This document shows positions 33,201 through 44,982 of a DNA stretch of 64,000 nt, in pieces; within the stretch, counting starts at the first letter, position 1; the number at the start of each line of letters is the position of its first letter. The notes under the pieces were generated by a model that saw only the letters and a program-made list of their open reading frames with translations, did not search any database and was not told the DNA's origin. This DNA comes from Atherix ibis (taxonomy: Eukaryota; Arthropoda; Insecta; Diptera; Athericidae). The DNA is taken from assembly GCA_958298945.1 (NCBI GenBank), contig OY282607.1:53049020-53113019 (forward strand). The letters are read 5' to 3'. Made by a program: the position numbers and the translations under genes.

Positions 33201-35224
33201 TTTCTCCAAAACCACAACAAACTTAGTTTCCTAAATTAAAAAAATATAATAAATAAAAAAATAATATTTTCAAACAGTATACTGTGTTTTATTTAAAACT
33301 TTTCAAAACTAACAACAAAATCTACAATATTAATAGATAATTTTATTTACGCATAATAATATCGTTTTTAGTTAAATTGGTTTTAATAGTACCGAATCAA
33401 TCGCATACTGAACTTTAATACTTGCTCTACTAATTTACACTGTAAATTATAAGCGAATATATCCATTTAGAGAATAAGAGTCTAAAAGTTATTCTCTCAG
33501 TTATTTAGTATTTGCCATTAGGTTTTGTTTACATTTTCATTTAAAATAAACATAAAAATATATATTTTAATTTAAAAATTCATGTTTTTCATTTCTTACG
33601 TCTAACAAATATTTTGAAGTTTCCTCTAATTTTAGTATACGATTTTGATTAATATTATTTCTTTTTTTGTTAGTTGTGGAAGGACAATAACGATTAGATT
33701 AAGTTTCACTAAACTAAAATTTGAATATAATAACGTCGGTGTATTATAAACAAAACCCTATTGAATAAGTATTCCATTTTTAACATTTCATTTTGTAATG
33801 GTTTCTACTCCAAATATCAGTACGTTTTACATTTTGACGTTCCTACACCTTCCATAAGGTAGAAAATTGTAAAAAGTAACTTGAAATTGGAATAACGTTC
33901 CACAAACTCTAAAAACAATTAACCAAATTAAAAAAAATTCCATCACTAATTTTTTTATTTTTTATTCAATAATTTCCTAATATTTTATTTAACAAATAAT
34001 AAAGAACTGATTCATCTTGACAGTTTTCTTTTCGAATCCTTTATAAGATGCAGCACAAAATGTGGCAATAGTGTAATAAAATAGGTGGAATAGTCGAACT
34101 GAATACAGAAAAACAAGCAATTATTAGGCACTTTATCCAAAAATTATTTTATCATATTTCCATAAAATGAATTGTATTTCATTACATATTTATTAAAAAT
34201 TGCGATGCCTTTTTATGCAAACAGTATGGAATTAAAAATTTTTTTGGATTAAAAAGAAATTAGGCTTTCAAATTATAATCGATTTATTGGACTAAAAATT
34301 ATGTTAATTCGTGTTTATTTAAATGCATCCAAGGTCAGTGATAATAAATCATGCATAATTTGCACATTCCTTACCGACTTTTTTATCTGTTTTGCAAGTC
34401 GAATGAAAAAAGCCATTTAAAATTAGCTCCATCCTTAATATTTCGTTGGTAAATTTAATATTTTTATTTTTACTTTGAGTTACTTATGAACTATTATAAA
34501 AGATAAAATTTATTAAACCGCTATCATATAGTTTTTAATTTGTATATCCGCTATTATATAGTTGATCTCCTTATAAAGCTGACAAATAAAATAAAAAATT
34601 ATTGGAGTTGTACGATACTTATCATTACATTGTATATTAACCACGGTTTTGTTCACTTGGCATTCCGATTTGTCTAACTTACATTAAAAATTTAGCCAAA
34701 AAATTAACTATCAGAATTTTGTTTAAATTTGTATAGGGCCCAAAAAATTATATTTACAGGTTTGACTATAAAAACCAATTGCAAAAGCAAGAGCAGACGC
34801 ATTTTAATATTACTGCACATTTCAAATATCGCAAAACACTAAAATTCAAATTTTAAAAATAAAGCCCTTTTGTAAAATATTCTACTCACCACTAATTATT
34901 TTTTTATAATTTTTTGAAAAGTAGAATATAATTTTTCAATTAAATAAATTCAAATAATCTTAAATATGCATATTTAATTCGTTGTGTATTCACCGTAATT
35001 CAAATGATGGAAATTATATTTTAATTCACCGCCTTTTAAACAAATTACAGTTCAAACTACAGTTCCGTACTAAAACATTTACTGAAAAAATACTAAAATC
35101 GTCATCTATTATTTATTTCTGCAGTTTACTACCAACGCCATCTATCAACATTAGTTACATATAAAACATAATAGAGAAAACGTTAGGAACAGACATAGGA
35201 CCGCAATTATATATGGCATATAAG
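33201..35224. other. AT-rich intergenic DNA
   Basis: No gene or repeat boundary is recognised. A ~70-bp phrase near 33255-33325 (TACTGTGTTTTATTTAAAA) resembles 46385-46440, inside the 8-bp-duplication transposon. Confidence 0.45.
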
Positions 35225-36284
35225 GTGTCATCCATTGGGACGATTTTGCTACTCACAAGTACTTGTAAGTAGATACCCAATGGAACGAAGAATTTACTGA
35301 TAGAAGTAAAATATAACCTCAAAATAGTCAACAACAATACTGAGTTTATTCAGCTTGTCAACGTGAAGTGGAGTGAATGTGTTTCGTACAACCTTTGAAC
35401 TTGATAAATATTACATAATGACTAAAAATTGGACCTATAATGAGGGTAAAGCATTAATAAATGTTTATGCCAACTGAAAAGAGGAATATTTTAAAACGAG
35501 AAATAAGAAACATTTTTGGGAAAACATATTCAAAAATGCGAAAGACAGAGGTACAAGGACGACTGCTTCGAAATTTTTATAACTAAGTGAAATGGAGGAA
35601 ATATTTCAGAGTGACCCAGAAATATTATCACCACATTCAGTGTCTGTGGGAGTAGAAAGTTCTCCAACACCACCACCTACGTTAGGAAAGAAACATTCAT
35701 CTGAATCGTGATCATAAAATGTGTCTGAAGTACGAGTACCACAAGCTGAAACGAAAACCAAGGAAAAAGTTAAGAACAAGCGTAAAAACGAATGTATGAC
35801 AATGTTAGAAATTAAAAGCAAATATTACGCAGATAAATTAGAAATAAAAAATAAAAAACTTAAATTATTAGAAGAATATATCACCAAAAAAGAAAATGAT
35901 AGGGCTGAAACTCGTTCTACACTTTTAAATATATTAAATAAGTTAAATTAACATATTTTATATGTAATAAATTGATTATTTTTATTTTTGTTAGCCAAGG
36001 AGGCATTTATTTACAATTTAGAGTGTTATAATAAATATGAAGTTACAAATATACGTCAATTAAGTTTAAATTAATTTAACAATCTATTATTATCCAAAAA
36101 TATGACACTTCACTATAATCAACGAACCCGCTAAGCCATCTATTTTCATTCTGGGAACTAAAATCCCCCTACCGTAAATTGTGTGCGTAACTACTCACGC
36201 AAACTACTCATTTGTATGAGCAAGAGTAGCTGCGAGTAGCTAGAAGTACTTGTGAGAAGCAAAATTTTCCTAATGGCTGACAGC
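35225..36284 (+). mobile_element. Harbinger-like element carrying only a Myb/SANT ORF
   Basis: About 45 bp at the left (GTGTCATCCATTGGGA, then TTTTGCTACTCACAAGTACTT) is repeated inverted and imperfectly at the right (36241-36284: AAGTACTTGTGAGAAGC, then TAATGGCTGACAGC). Between them lies a Myb/SANT-like ORF of the type encoded as the second protein of PIF/Harbinger transposons. No DDE transposase is present. The 3-bp target duplication expected for Harbinger could not be assigned with confidence. Positions 36285-36639 show no gene. Confidence 0.65.
35418..35951 (+). pseudogene. Myb/SANT-like DNA-binding protein, decayed
   Basis: One frame runs from MTKNWTYNEGKALINVYAN to a lysine-rich C-terminal coiled coil (DKLEIKNKKLKLLEEYI). 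It is broken by four stop codons (TGA, TAA, then TGA and TAA close together near 35707-35716) but by no frameshift. The N-terminal tryptophans (NWTY, FWENIF) and MEEIFQSDPEI are typical of the trihelix-like Myb/SANT proteins of Harbinger transposons. In those elements this protein helps the transposase bind the element ends. Confidence 0.7.
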
Positions 36285-36639
36285 TATAGATAACTTCTTT
36301 AACAATACACATATATTGCCCATTACAATATTTTACTGTTGTCTAGAAATTTAATGTTTAAAAATATTGAAAATTATTAAAATTAGATAAAAAATTATTA
36401 AAATTAGATGGGCTCTAACCCACTTAAAACAACTTCCTGCATTAGCCATGACCTATTTTAGTTAAAATGGACTAAAGACTTATCTTTCTTTAATTATTTA
36501 ATTGCATTAGGACTTATTTAGGACAAGCACTCAATAAAGTGAATTATACTCGCGGTTACTTACGTTATTGATCACATCTATAATCATTTCTATCCAAGGA
36601 TTTTTATATGAATCCCATCGTGCATCATAATTAGCTGAT

Positions 36640-36798
36640 TTTTTTTTCATCACAAACAGAATTAATTTTCGAATCAAGTTGGAGACCACGTAAAACGGTA
36701 TTTCGGTACTTTTGTATTATCTCTATGTTGAATTTGCTTGTACAACCCCAAAGAGGGATACAGTACATCCAAACAGGCTTAAATATTTGTTTGTATAA
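36640..36798 (-). pseudogene. Jockey-clade LINE ORF2 C-terminal fragment
   Basis: The minus strand encodes LYKQIFKPVWMYCIPLWGCTS and FNIEIIQKYRNTVLRG. This is the conserved stretch after the reverse transcriptase in Jockey-clade ORF2 proteins (usual form: RPVWTYGIQLWG...). It ends abruptly near 36800, where the plus-strand gypsy remnant begins, so the gypsy element or a deletion cut it. It is not closely related to the LINE at 22.6 kb. Confidence 0.75.
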
Positions 36799-36814
36799 AC
36801 AGTGTACTCGATAA

Positions 36815-37800
36815 GTGCCTAGAGAAGCCGAAATTATAAGCAGCATAAGAATGGGTGCTCTTAAGAAGGAATGGAGTGATGATATCGTGCGACGTACACA
36901 GGAGCAGGATGGAGATTTGAAGCCGATCTTGGCATGTTTTAGAAATCGAATAGAGAAAATTCGGTGACATGAAACGGCAAGTATGAGTGTAACTACAAAA
37001 GCGTACTGGGCGCAGTGGGAGAGCTTAATGGTACACAATACACTTCTGGGCCGTAAATTGGAAAACCCTCAGGGAAGCCAACCATTTACAAATTGAAGTA
37101 TCAAAAGCAATGGTAGTTGACGTATTGCGACTTTTGTTGGATTAACTGCTGTGATTTTATTGGATTAACTGCTGTGGTGATGTCGAAGATTGATACCAGA
37201 AGTGCAAAAGTTGCTCATCTGTGCTCTATGGGAAATAATAGCTCTTTACGTGGTGATACCATTCCCTACCTACTCGTAGTGATAGACCACTTTACAGAAT
37301 GGCCAGAGGTGTTTTCAATACCGAATCAGAGCGCAATTACAATTACGAAAAAGCTAGTAACAGAAGTATTTTGCCGATTTGAAGTTCCTGTGGAAATTCA
37401 CAGTGAACAGGGTAAAAATGTTGAGTCCCAACTATTCAAGGAAATATGCCAGGTTATGGGAATTCATAAAATTCTGACAACCCCATATTATTCTCAATCG
37501 AACAGAATGGTAGAACGGTTCAACTTAACTCTGGAACTACATTTGATTAATTGGTTGATCGGCATCGAAAAAACTGGGACCAACATATACTTCTGTTCCT
37601 TTTCTCCTATAGAACGATAGTGCAAGAAAGTACCTTAATAACACCGGAAAATGCGAACTTCAAAAGGGAACTGCGGCTATCAGCGTATCTACTTACTGGA
37701 ACTTCACCAGAAACACAAAGTAATATGCCAAAATATACCCTGGATTTAAAAGAGAAGATATTAATTTTCTGGTACTAGATGCCGAACTACGGGCTAGTGG
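36815..37800 (+). pseudogene. Ty3/gypsy pol remnant, copy B (integrase)
   Basis: The fragment starts in the linker before the integrase (GALKKEWSDDIVRRTQEQDGDLKP) and continues with YLLVVIDHFTEWPEVF, VEIHSEQGKN, TTPYYSQSN and NRMVERFN. It ends near the YGLVAGW region. Positions 37134-37171 carry a short tandem duplication (TTGGATTAACTGCTGTG twice) that replaces normal linker sequence. HSEQG and PYYSQSN are shared with copy A, where gypsy integrases usually have HSDQG and PYHPQSD. That suggests both descend from one already unusual or decayed copy. Stops and a frameshift near 37600 are present. Confidence 0.85.
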
Positions 37801-38169
37801 CAGGATGGAGACAGGTTTGATGGCAGTGCCGAAATTGTAAAATTCGGAGAGGAGTAAAACTGTAAAATTCGAAGAAACAAATATTTTCATAAAACATTAT
37901 AAAACAACTAGATCAGAAGTTGGTTTCAGTTACTTCAAATGAATCATTCTTTGGATCTGTTTTACTAGCACAATATCTCGTATCTATTAAAAAAAGTTTT
38001 ATGACAAAGAATGGAATTTGTATTTCTAAGTTGTCAGTTAGCAATTTTTCTACTCATTTGTACATGGTAATATCCAAGTATGTATATAGTGACTGAGTAG
38101 GCTTCATATAGTAACAACTAAATACACGGAACAAATTTATAGAGTTTATACTGGTAACGGTTTCATTAT

Positions 38170-40491
38170 TGAGGAAATCGACAATGAAGGAAATTTGATC
38201 ATAAAGGACAATAATAACATAGCGAAAATCCTAGGAAAAGTACTTGAAGAAAAACATGAATTACACATTAACGGAAATGAATCCATAAACGAAATAGTAG
38301 AAGCAGAAAAAAACAACTTCAGAACCACAAATCAACATCCACTACTAATATTTTCAGATTCAACCAAAGCAGATTCACTCAACCAAGAACAAACACAAAA
38401 CTATTTAATAACAATGGAAAACCTGATAGACATATTAGATAGATCAAAGAATAAAAATTCGTCTGGGATAGACAACATACCCAATACAATACTAAGACAC
38501 TTGACGAAAAATATAATCAGAAAATACGTTATTATATTTAATAACGCGTTAAATAATGGATACTTCCCAGTAGTATGGAAAACGGCAAAAGTTATAGCTA
38601 TCCCCAAACCAGGAAAAGATCCAACAAACCCCAACAATTACAGACCAATCAGCTTATTACCGAATATAAGCAAAATATTCGAAAAATGCATAAACAAAAG
38701 CATAGTTGAAACAACAGAACGACTAAACATCATAACAGATTACCAATTCGGTTTTCGACAATATCACTCAACAGTACCACACAATAAACAAATTCACATC
38801 AGATATATGCTGGCATATAAACAAAAAAGAATGTGTAGGTGCAGCCACGGTGGACCTCGCCGATGCCTTCACAGCAGTATGGAATGACGGCTTAATATAT
38901 AAACTAATAAAGTATAACTTTCCAAGACATCTAATTAAAATACTTGATAATATGTTAGAAAATAAAAAATTTATATTGGATATAGAAAAAAAGCCACAGA
39001 AAACTATATTTAATATTAGCAACGGACTGCAACAAGGTACAGTGACGTCACCTATCCTTTTTATAATATATATAAACGACCTATTACAAAATTTAAATAA
39101 AAAAAATGATAATAGTCACGCAATCGCCTTTGCGGATGACATTACAATTTATGTAGCCAACAAAGACATACAAATCATAACTGCTAAACTTCAATCGATG
39201 TTCGATAGTATTCGGGACTATACTAAGTCTTGGCGATTAAGAATAAATTATAGCAAGTGCGAGGCTATCCTTTTTAGAAACATCATAAAATTATGCCATT
39301 CATCGGTTCAAAAAAATTGAAAACAATTTGAAATAGGAGCAAATGAAAAGGACATAATAAAGGGCAGCAGAGAAATAAAATATCTGGGGGTATGGTTAAA
39401 GCATAACCTAAATCATGACTCACACATTAAAAAACAGATACAAAAAGCATATTATGCGCTAAACAGCAGCAAAAAACTATTCTGCAATAAACACCTACTT
39501 CCTAGGGTCAAAATAATTGCATACCAAGCATTAATAAGACCAATAATGACATATGCTTGCCCAACATGGTACAACATTGGACCAACCGTAATGTAAAAAC
39601 TGAGAAAAATAGAAAGAAAATGTTTAAGAAGATGCCTAAATATACACAGAAAACCTGAAACAGATCACACACACTACATATCAAACAAAAAACTGTACAA
39701 CGCAAGTAACATCATACGAATTGACAATTACATCATAGATTTAATCAGAAATCACATCACCAGTTTACCAAGAGTATCACAAAATAGTCTAATTTGTCAC
39801 ATGACATATATAAATGATGAATACATAGAAGAAACGATGAAAACAGGCTTCATCCCGCCAGAAGCATTTACATACCTAGACAAAAAAGGATATATACAAG
39901 ACGAAAATAAAAATCCCATTTTCTACCCCTCAAAAATGAGAGCAACACAAAAACAAATGTACAACCAGCCAAATTCAAATAATATACATCTATCCATGGA
40001 CATATCAACAAAAGACAGAAATACCACAGTAAAATGTGATAAATACTGGTGGTTAGAAGAACCAACATTATAGGAACAACATTTAAAAGTTGTACATAGT
40101 AGGGGGTAGATATAGCTTTATAGGTTAACTAGATCAGTACATTTTATTAAAAAAAAAAATTAAAAAAAGAAAAAAAAAATAAATAAAAAAGAGTAACCAT
40201 ACGACAGTTTTCACACAATAATTTTCTGTCGAATATGAAACCCAAAAAATACTATAATATAAATTATTTATATATAAACTATGAAATTTTTTTTTGGCAA
40301 AACAAATCAAAAAGGAAATAATACCGCAAATAAATTTCTATAAATTTCTAGAGCATACCATGTGTATCAGTAGAAATAATAAAAAATTACAAATACGAAT
40401 TGTTCTCTTTTTCTAGTTTTAGTATGAACTACACAAAAAAATAAAATGTAAAAATTGATGAAATAAAACTATTAAGAAAAAAAAAAGAAAA
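38170..40491 (+). mobile_element. 5'-truncated Jockey-clade LINE with 14-bp target-site duplication
   Basis: AACGGTTTCATTAT flanks the element on both sides (38156-38169, 40492-40505). The left end begins within ORF2, just before the reverse transcriptase, and the right end is an A-rich tail (40473-40491). This is a normal 5'-truncated target-primed insertion. It sits between the integrase remnant and the 3' region of gypsy copy B, so it is nested and younger than that gypsy. Confidence 0.9.
38195..40073 (+). pseudogene. LINE ORF2 (reverse transcriptase), truncated and broken
   Basis: Motifs in order: SSGIDNIPN, NNYRPISLLPNISKIFEK, YQFGFRQYHSTV, DLADAFTAVW, GLQQGTVTSPILF and AFADDITIY, ending CDKYWWLEEPTL. 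Frameshifts occur near 38780-38860 and stops near 39318 and 39595. It is clearly a different subfamily from the 22.6-kb LINE, with many amino-acid differences in the same motifs. The endonuclease domain is absent because of 5' truncation. Confidence 0.88.
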
Positions 40492-40689
40492 AACGGTTTC
40501 ATTATCCAACGAACTATCAACTGACCTATGCACATCTCATCTCAGTATTTCAGAAGTTCGTAGTAGAAGCTAGAATATATAAAAAATATTGAATTAAGAA
40601 AAAGTCAAATACAAAAATATATTTCTGCCAAATAAAACAACAACAACAAATATATTGTGTAAGGTAAATCAAAAAGAAATTACACGAAA

Positions 40690-41640
40690 GAGAAAAAAAT
40701 AGTGCACGAAAAACCAAAAAGGCATTTGTCAATACTAAAAAATAAAAATATTAACATCGAGTATACAAAATAAATTTGAATCGTTCAAGAGATATTTTTT
40801 ATAAAAAGTTTCGAAATTATTTTTCTTATCGGGCAATGCAAACAGGAACAAAAAAAGTCCATTCTTTGAAAGGAAAAATCAGATCTATGATACTGTATTA
40901 GCAGCATCAACAGAAAGTCATTTTTAAAACCCTTAAAGTGTTGGAATTTATCGGTGAAGAAAAACAACGTTGGGGTAAAACAATAACGTTGGTGTGAAAC
41001 AATGCCGTTGGGGTTTGTAAGAATAACGTTGGTGTGGACGAATAGTATAGGGAAGAAACCATGGTATTTTACTCTATTCCGCGAATCTACGTGAGATTAT
41101 AACCACATTTTTATAGAACGAAATAAGTTTAAGTATATTTGCATGGATTAGATTAACTTAGATGAGATAATAAAAATCTGGAGAATTTTTGCCACTAAAG
41201 ATGTCTTCATAACAACTGTAATCTACCATTGGCTAGCTAAGACATGTAGCTAGTTAATAAGACAACGTTATTTTGTTTGATTGAAAAGATTCGGCAAAAA
41301 CTAAATTTCAATTCTATATTTTTTTTGGTTAATATGGTCGCATATTGGCAAAATATTTTTTTGAAAAATATAATTGAAGACACAATATATAACAATAAAG
41401 ATAAGCAGTTTGAAAATCAAAATATTGATAGCCATTAGCTTGTATTCTTGTGTAATCAAAATAAGAAAAATATACCGAAATTGAAGAAGATATATAAAGA
41501 TTGAGTGTCCTTAGAACCTGGACAAGCTGTGCAATTAAATGTGCTAGCTAAGAAATAAATCTGATAATAATACAAGCGGATTGATGCATATCACCTTCCT
41601 TAATTCGTTGGATATATGAAATTCGATATAAATTATACTT
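40690..41640 (+). repeat. 3' region of gypsy copy B, with a 19-bp tandem repeat
   Basis: Positions 40690-40950 match 11700-11960, and 41404-41630 match 15468-15640. Between them the motif CGTTGG recurs at 40968, 40987, 41006 and 41027 in units like AATAACGTTGGTGTG, giving 19-21-bp spacing. The segment separates the gypsy remnant from the duplicated DUF1091 locus. Positions 41640-42204 hold no gene. Confidence 0.6.
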
Positions 41641-42365
41641 AAAAATAAATCGAGCAGATAGCCGAATTCATATAGTAATGCAGAGCGTGCAGAGTATCTA
41701 TTAATTTTCACCCTGTGCTGAATTATTTCTAGGTTTCCTTACAATATTGTGTTAAAATTCGCAGACTTCATACAAATAGTGGTAGTTGGTCGATCAAAAA
41801 TAATGGTAGTAACATATATCCAATTTTCTGGAATATCTATTTATCCAATGATAGCTTTACAAATTTTGACCAGATACTTTGAACTTATCCACCAAGTAAC
41901 TATCGCCTATTTCAACTGATCTTCAATAGAGAGCAACTAACACAGATTCCTACGTGGCAAATGGGAGAAACTTATATTTAGTTATGAGAAAAAATATTAG
42001 TTTGAATGGGCCAGGTGGATTTAGTTATTATTTTTATAACATGTTTGCATCTGTCAGATATGAAAATCTGAAATGGCCAACTTCATCGTATAAAGCAATA
42101 ACTAATTAAGGGAAAATGAAAGAACGTAAATTTATTTTGGGATAAAGAATGGAACCACAATACTCTATTTGGACATTTATGGAATGCTATGATCGAAAAA
42201 AGCAGAAAAAAAATAATTTCACCAATAAAAGGGCTTTGATAGGCAGTAGTTATTTAATGTTAATTTCAAAACAATTATAAAATTTTATTAATCATTTATT
42301 ATCTTTTTATATATTCAAACAACAACTAATAATAGTAGCAATAATCGAAATCAAAAATTTTCACT

Positions 42366-43167
42366 TCAATATTGGATTGATACATCTTTTTGAATAGTTC
42401 GAGGACATTTTTTCTTACCTGCCCTTAGCATAAAACTGGAATTACTACTCAGTATGAATACAGTTATATTTTTGTTCATTTTTCGTGTATGCAAAATCGT
42501 GTAGAATACTAACCTCCCTTGGGGAACAAATATCGGAATTGAATCCATCCCAACGGGAAGATTATGCTGCGTATAGTTTCCCTGATAAATAATAATTTTC
42601 ACATTATCACAGGTTTAAAAATTTGTTTATAAAAAATCGAAAATACAATAACTTACTGATAAAATCAAAAACTTACTGGTAAAATTGGACACGATGTAGG
42701 CAGGTTTTTCGAATTTTTGAATATATTCAATATAACCGATGTGAATACATCGAAATTTTTAGCGTTTAACAAATTACAAATATTGAACGATTGATTAATT
42801 AATGTATGATTGCCACGTTTTGATAATAAATGGAATTCAATTTGCATTTGAAAGAAATTTATTCGTTGTTTTATTTCAAAATCGATATTCAATTTTGGCG
42901 GATCTCCATCAACATATGAGGGTACATAATTAACATAATTTGGATTCGCCCAATGTCCGTGTATTACTTCAGTATAACAATAGAGACTCTGCGAAAAGAA
43001 ACATTGTTGTTAATAACAATTACTTAAAAAGAAAAACGTTTAATTGATTTAGAAATATTAATAAAAAAGAACAAAATGTTTCTAACCCGACTGATAACTA
43101 ATGGTGCTGCTATAATAATTATATAAATACGAGTACAGAAAGAGAAGCATGAAATAATCCTCGCCAT
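42366..43167 (-). CDS. DUF1091/DM8 family secreted protein, member 3 (three exons, intact)
   Basis: Exons 43087-43167, 42677-42988 (312 nt) and 42366-42581 give 202 residues. The introns are phase 0 with donors GTTAGA and GTAAGT and acceptors TTCGCAG and TTATCAG. It starts MARIISCFSFC with a hydrophobic leader. Key features are LYCYTEV, NICNLLNAKNFDVFTSV, SCPILP at the exon junction, GNYTQHNLP and a KKKCP tail that runs two residues past member 2 (VSIQY). It is the segmental-duplication paralogue of member 2; both frames are open, and differences are scattered substitutions. AATAAA on the minus strand at 42295-42300 is in the same place as in member 2. Secretion is inferred from the leader and sequons (NHT, NQS, NYT, NIT, NSS). 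Confidence 0.85.
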
Positions 43168-44268
43168 TGCGAAATTTGTACGAGACTAAAAGTGGATTAT
43201 TATTCATAATGTAATCACCTTGGACATTAATGGTAGTTATTTGGGTTCCCACAATATCATCATAATCTAATTCTCTTCACAATTAGGGAAGTAATTATTT
43301 CTTTGCAAGCAGATGGTAATTATTCGTACTATTATTATTATCATTATTGATGAAAAATTGTAAATACTGCCACCAAATAGTACGAGTAATTGTAACAAAT
43401 AAAATAAAACAAATTAACTCAATATAGACTGAAAATTAATTGCGATTTTAATGTTATTCGTAAACAAGTACAAATCAGCGCAAAAAATAACAAAATATTT
43501 ACTTCAAAATAATAAGATTCAAAAAATAAAAAATTATATTGTTCGAATAGTCTCATAATTGAATCCTTCTGGCGTTTCAGCAAACTCTTTTTTAAGTAGG
43601 TCAGTGGATATGCTGTTGCATACTGTGTATACTTTCAAAACAATATGATATATGGCAATAGTAAAACACCATTGGAATGGAAAATAAACAGAAAACTTCA
43701 ATTATAAGAATAAGATAGAAAATTGTTAAGATTAAAAATATCATCTTAACAATCCACGATAATTAAATAATCTTATATAATATATATATACACTATTATG
43801 AATAAATAATTGATTATTTAATTAATTAATAATTACATTATATAAAAAGATTATTTTTATAGGTTTTGCTATTATCTTTACCATATATTCTTATTAAAGA
43901 TTAATTTCAAAAGAGTTCGTGTTTATTCCATTTGATTTGTTAATTGTCCAGCCAATTCTAATAAATTTGTGTTTAGCAATACATCATTAGATCAAATTCT
44001 AACTTCTGTTTTGTATATCGTTCAATATATTCGAACGAATATTCACAGACATCACACTCCATAATTCGAACGAACGATCGATCCATCGATCTGTTTCGAA
44101 TCTATTTCATATTAATTATTGCATTTGGTTTTACAATAGTGCGGTTAAGTAGAAGAAGTCAGGTTCCAACTTTGCCCTTTTACAATTTTAATGCAAATCT
44201 CAGTGTCAAACATATGAGTTTCCGTCTTTAACTTTTGAAAATATTGAAAACGATCTAATTCAATAATT

Positions 44269-44905
44269 ATGATCCGAAAAAGTCTAGCCAAAGTTTATGG
44301 TTGTATAATTGCCAAAGCAGCAATAAATCACACTTCTTGCATACATACACATATGGTACAAAACAAACCAACAATAGCACGTGCTCGTACAAGCCGTTCA
44401 GCTGACAATAATGCTTCGTTGAGTGAACGTATTGCAAAGGATCCAGTTTTGTCGCTTTCACGACGTTCCCAAAAAAAAATGCTAGTTTTTCAGAACAAAT
44501 CATCTCGGACGAAGCTCATTTTCACTTAGACGACTACGTTAACAAGCAAAATTGTCGCATTTGGGAATCTGAAAATCTAAGAGCATTTTTTAAACAACCA
44601 TTACATTTATCACGTGTTACTGTATGGTGTGACTTATTGGCGGGAGGTATTTAATTTGTTCGTATTTTTCCGAAAGTGAGGCTAGTGCTGCAGGAACTGT
44701 CAATGGAGTGCACAACAGAGATATGGTAACCAATTTTTTATGACGGATGTCGACGACTTGTGGCGCTGCGTGCAATTGATGTGTTGAAAACCAAATTCAC
44801 GTTTAATTTTGCGAAGAGGTGATGCTAATTGGATATCAGGATCATGTGATTTAACGCCATTAGACTTTTTCTTGTGAGGCTATGTGAACTACTTGTTATG
44901 ATAGC
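44269..44905 (+). pseudogene. Tc3-like transposase relic, copy B
   Basis: The same pieces as the 20505 relic: ARTSRSADNNASLSERIAKDPVLSLSRRSQ, IISDEAHFHLD in another frame, NCRIWESENL, SRVTVWCDLLAGG, then SCDLTPLDFFL near 44850. Here the DPVLSLSRRSQ stretch has no stop, whereas copy A has a TAG in it. The internal deletion between RRSQ and IISDEAHF is shared. About 30 bp near 44768 are missing relative to copy A. Confidence 0.8.
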
Positions 44906-44982
44906 CTTATCGATGGCATTGATGATTTCGGCGTTACCAAAGAGGTGGCGCACAAATCACCAAGGTCATGCATGGGACTCCC

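Noticed and set aside
36631..37038. Reading the whole minus frame 36631-37038 as one gene
   Set aside because: Only the last part (36640-36798) matches a LINE ORF2; the rest is antisense to the gypsy linker region.
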